From assembly GCA_017544745.1 (NCBI GenBank), contig JAFYDO010000061.1:1-5821 (forward strand): a DNA stretch of 5,821 nt. The letters run 5' to 3'. A program made the translations under genes and the position numbers. The notes under the pieces are model-generated. The model was given only the letters and a program-made list of their open reading frames with translations, was not told the DNA's origin and searched no databases. Below are positions 5,797-5,821 of this stretch, in pieces. Origin of the DNA: Treponema sp. GTDB taxonomy: Bacteria; Spirochaetota; Spirochaetia; Treponematales; Treponemataceae. The number at the start of each line of letters is the position of its first letter. Position 1 is the stretch's first letter.

Positions 5797-5821
5797 GAGG
5801 GGCCAGGAGATTTTTCCCATA

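Overview
The window looks like a chromosomal piece of an anaerobic, amino-acid-fermenting bacterium of moderate GC. A host-associated spirochaete (Treponema-like) is my best guess. The reasons are a ferredoxin-dependent 2-oxoacid oxidoreductase, a dedicated ECF-type transporter, strong AGGAG-type ribosome sites and in-frame palindromic repeats inside genes. Taxonomy is inference only; nothing here fixes the genus.

Plus strand, bases 1 to 2494: a tight operon of iorA (5' end outside the window), iorB and a small hotdog-fold thioesterase. IorAB oxidatively decarboxylates aryl-pyruvates (indolepyruvate, and in some organisms phenylpyruvate and hydroxyphenylpyruvate) to aryl-acetyl-CoA and reduces ferredoxin. 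The thioesterase could hydrolyse such aryl-acetyl-CoA, though its substrate is not proven by sequence. iorA and iorB overlap as ATGA, and the thioesterase follows 8 bases after iorB.

Minus strand, bases 5821 down to 2484: a complete ECF (energy-coupling factor) transporter operon in the order S component, fused double ATPase, T component. The genes are joined by TAATG stop/start overlaps. The S component resembles the TrpP tryptophan-transporter family. The two operons converge and their last genes overlap by 11 bases. Together they suggest a module that imports tryptophan or a related aromatic compound and ferments it through IorAB.

Upstream of the S-component gene, bases 5701 to 5771 hold three copies of an 18-bp inverted repeat (about GTTACT-N6-AGTAAC). 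A good promoter, TTGACA-N17-TACTAT, has its -35 box inside one copy and its -10 box inside the next. The third copy lies just past the predicted start of transcription. This looks like a repressor-controlled promoter whose regulator is not in the window.

Two protein genes, iorA and the fused ATPase, each carry an in-frame insertion made of paired palindromic repeats of two different sequence families. Both lie in linkers between domains. The paired copies differ by compensatory changes in their stems.
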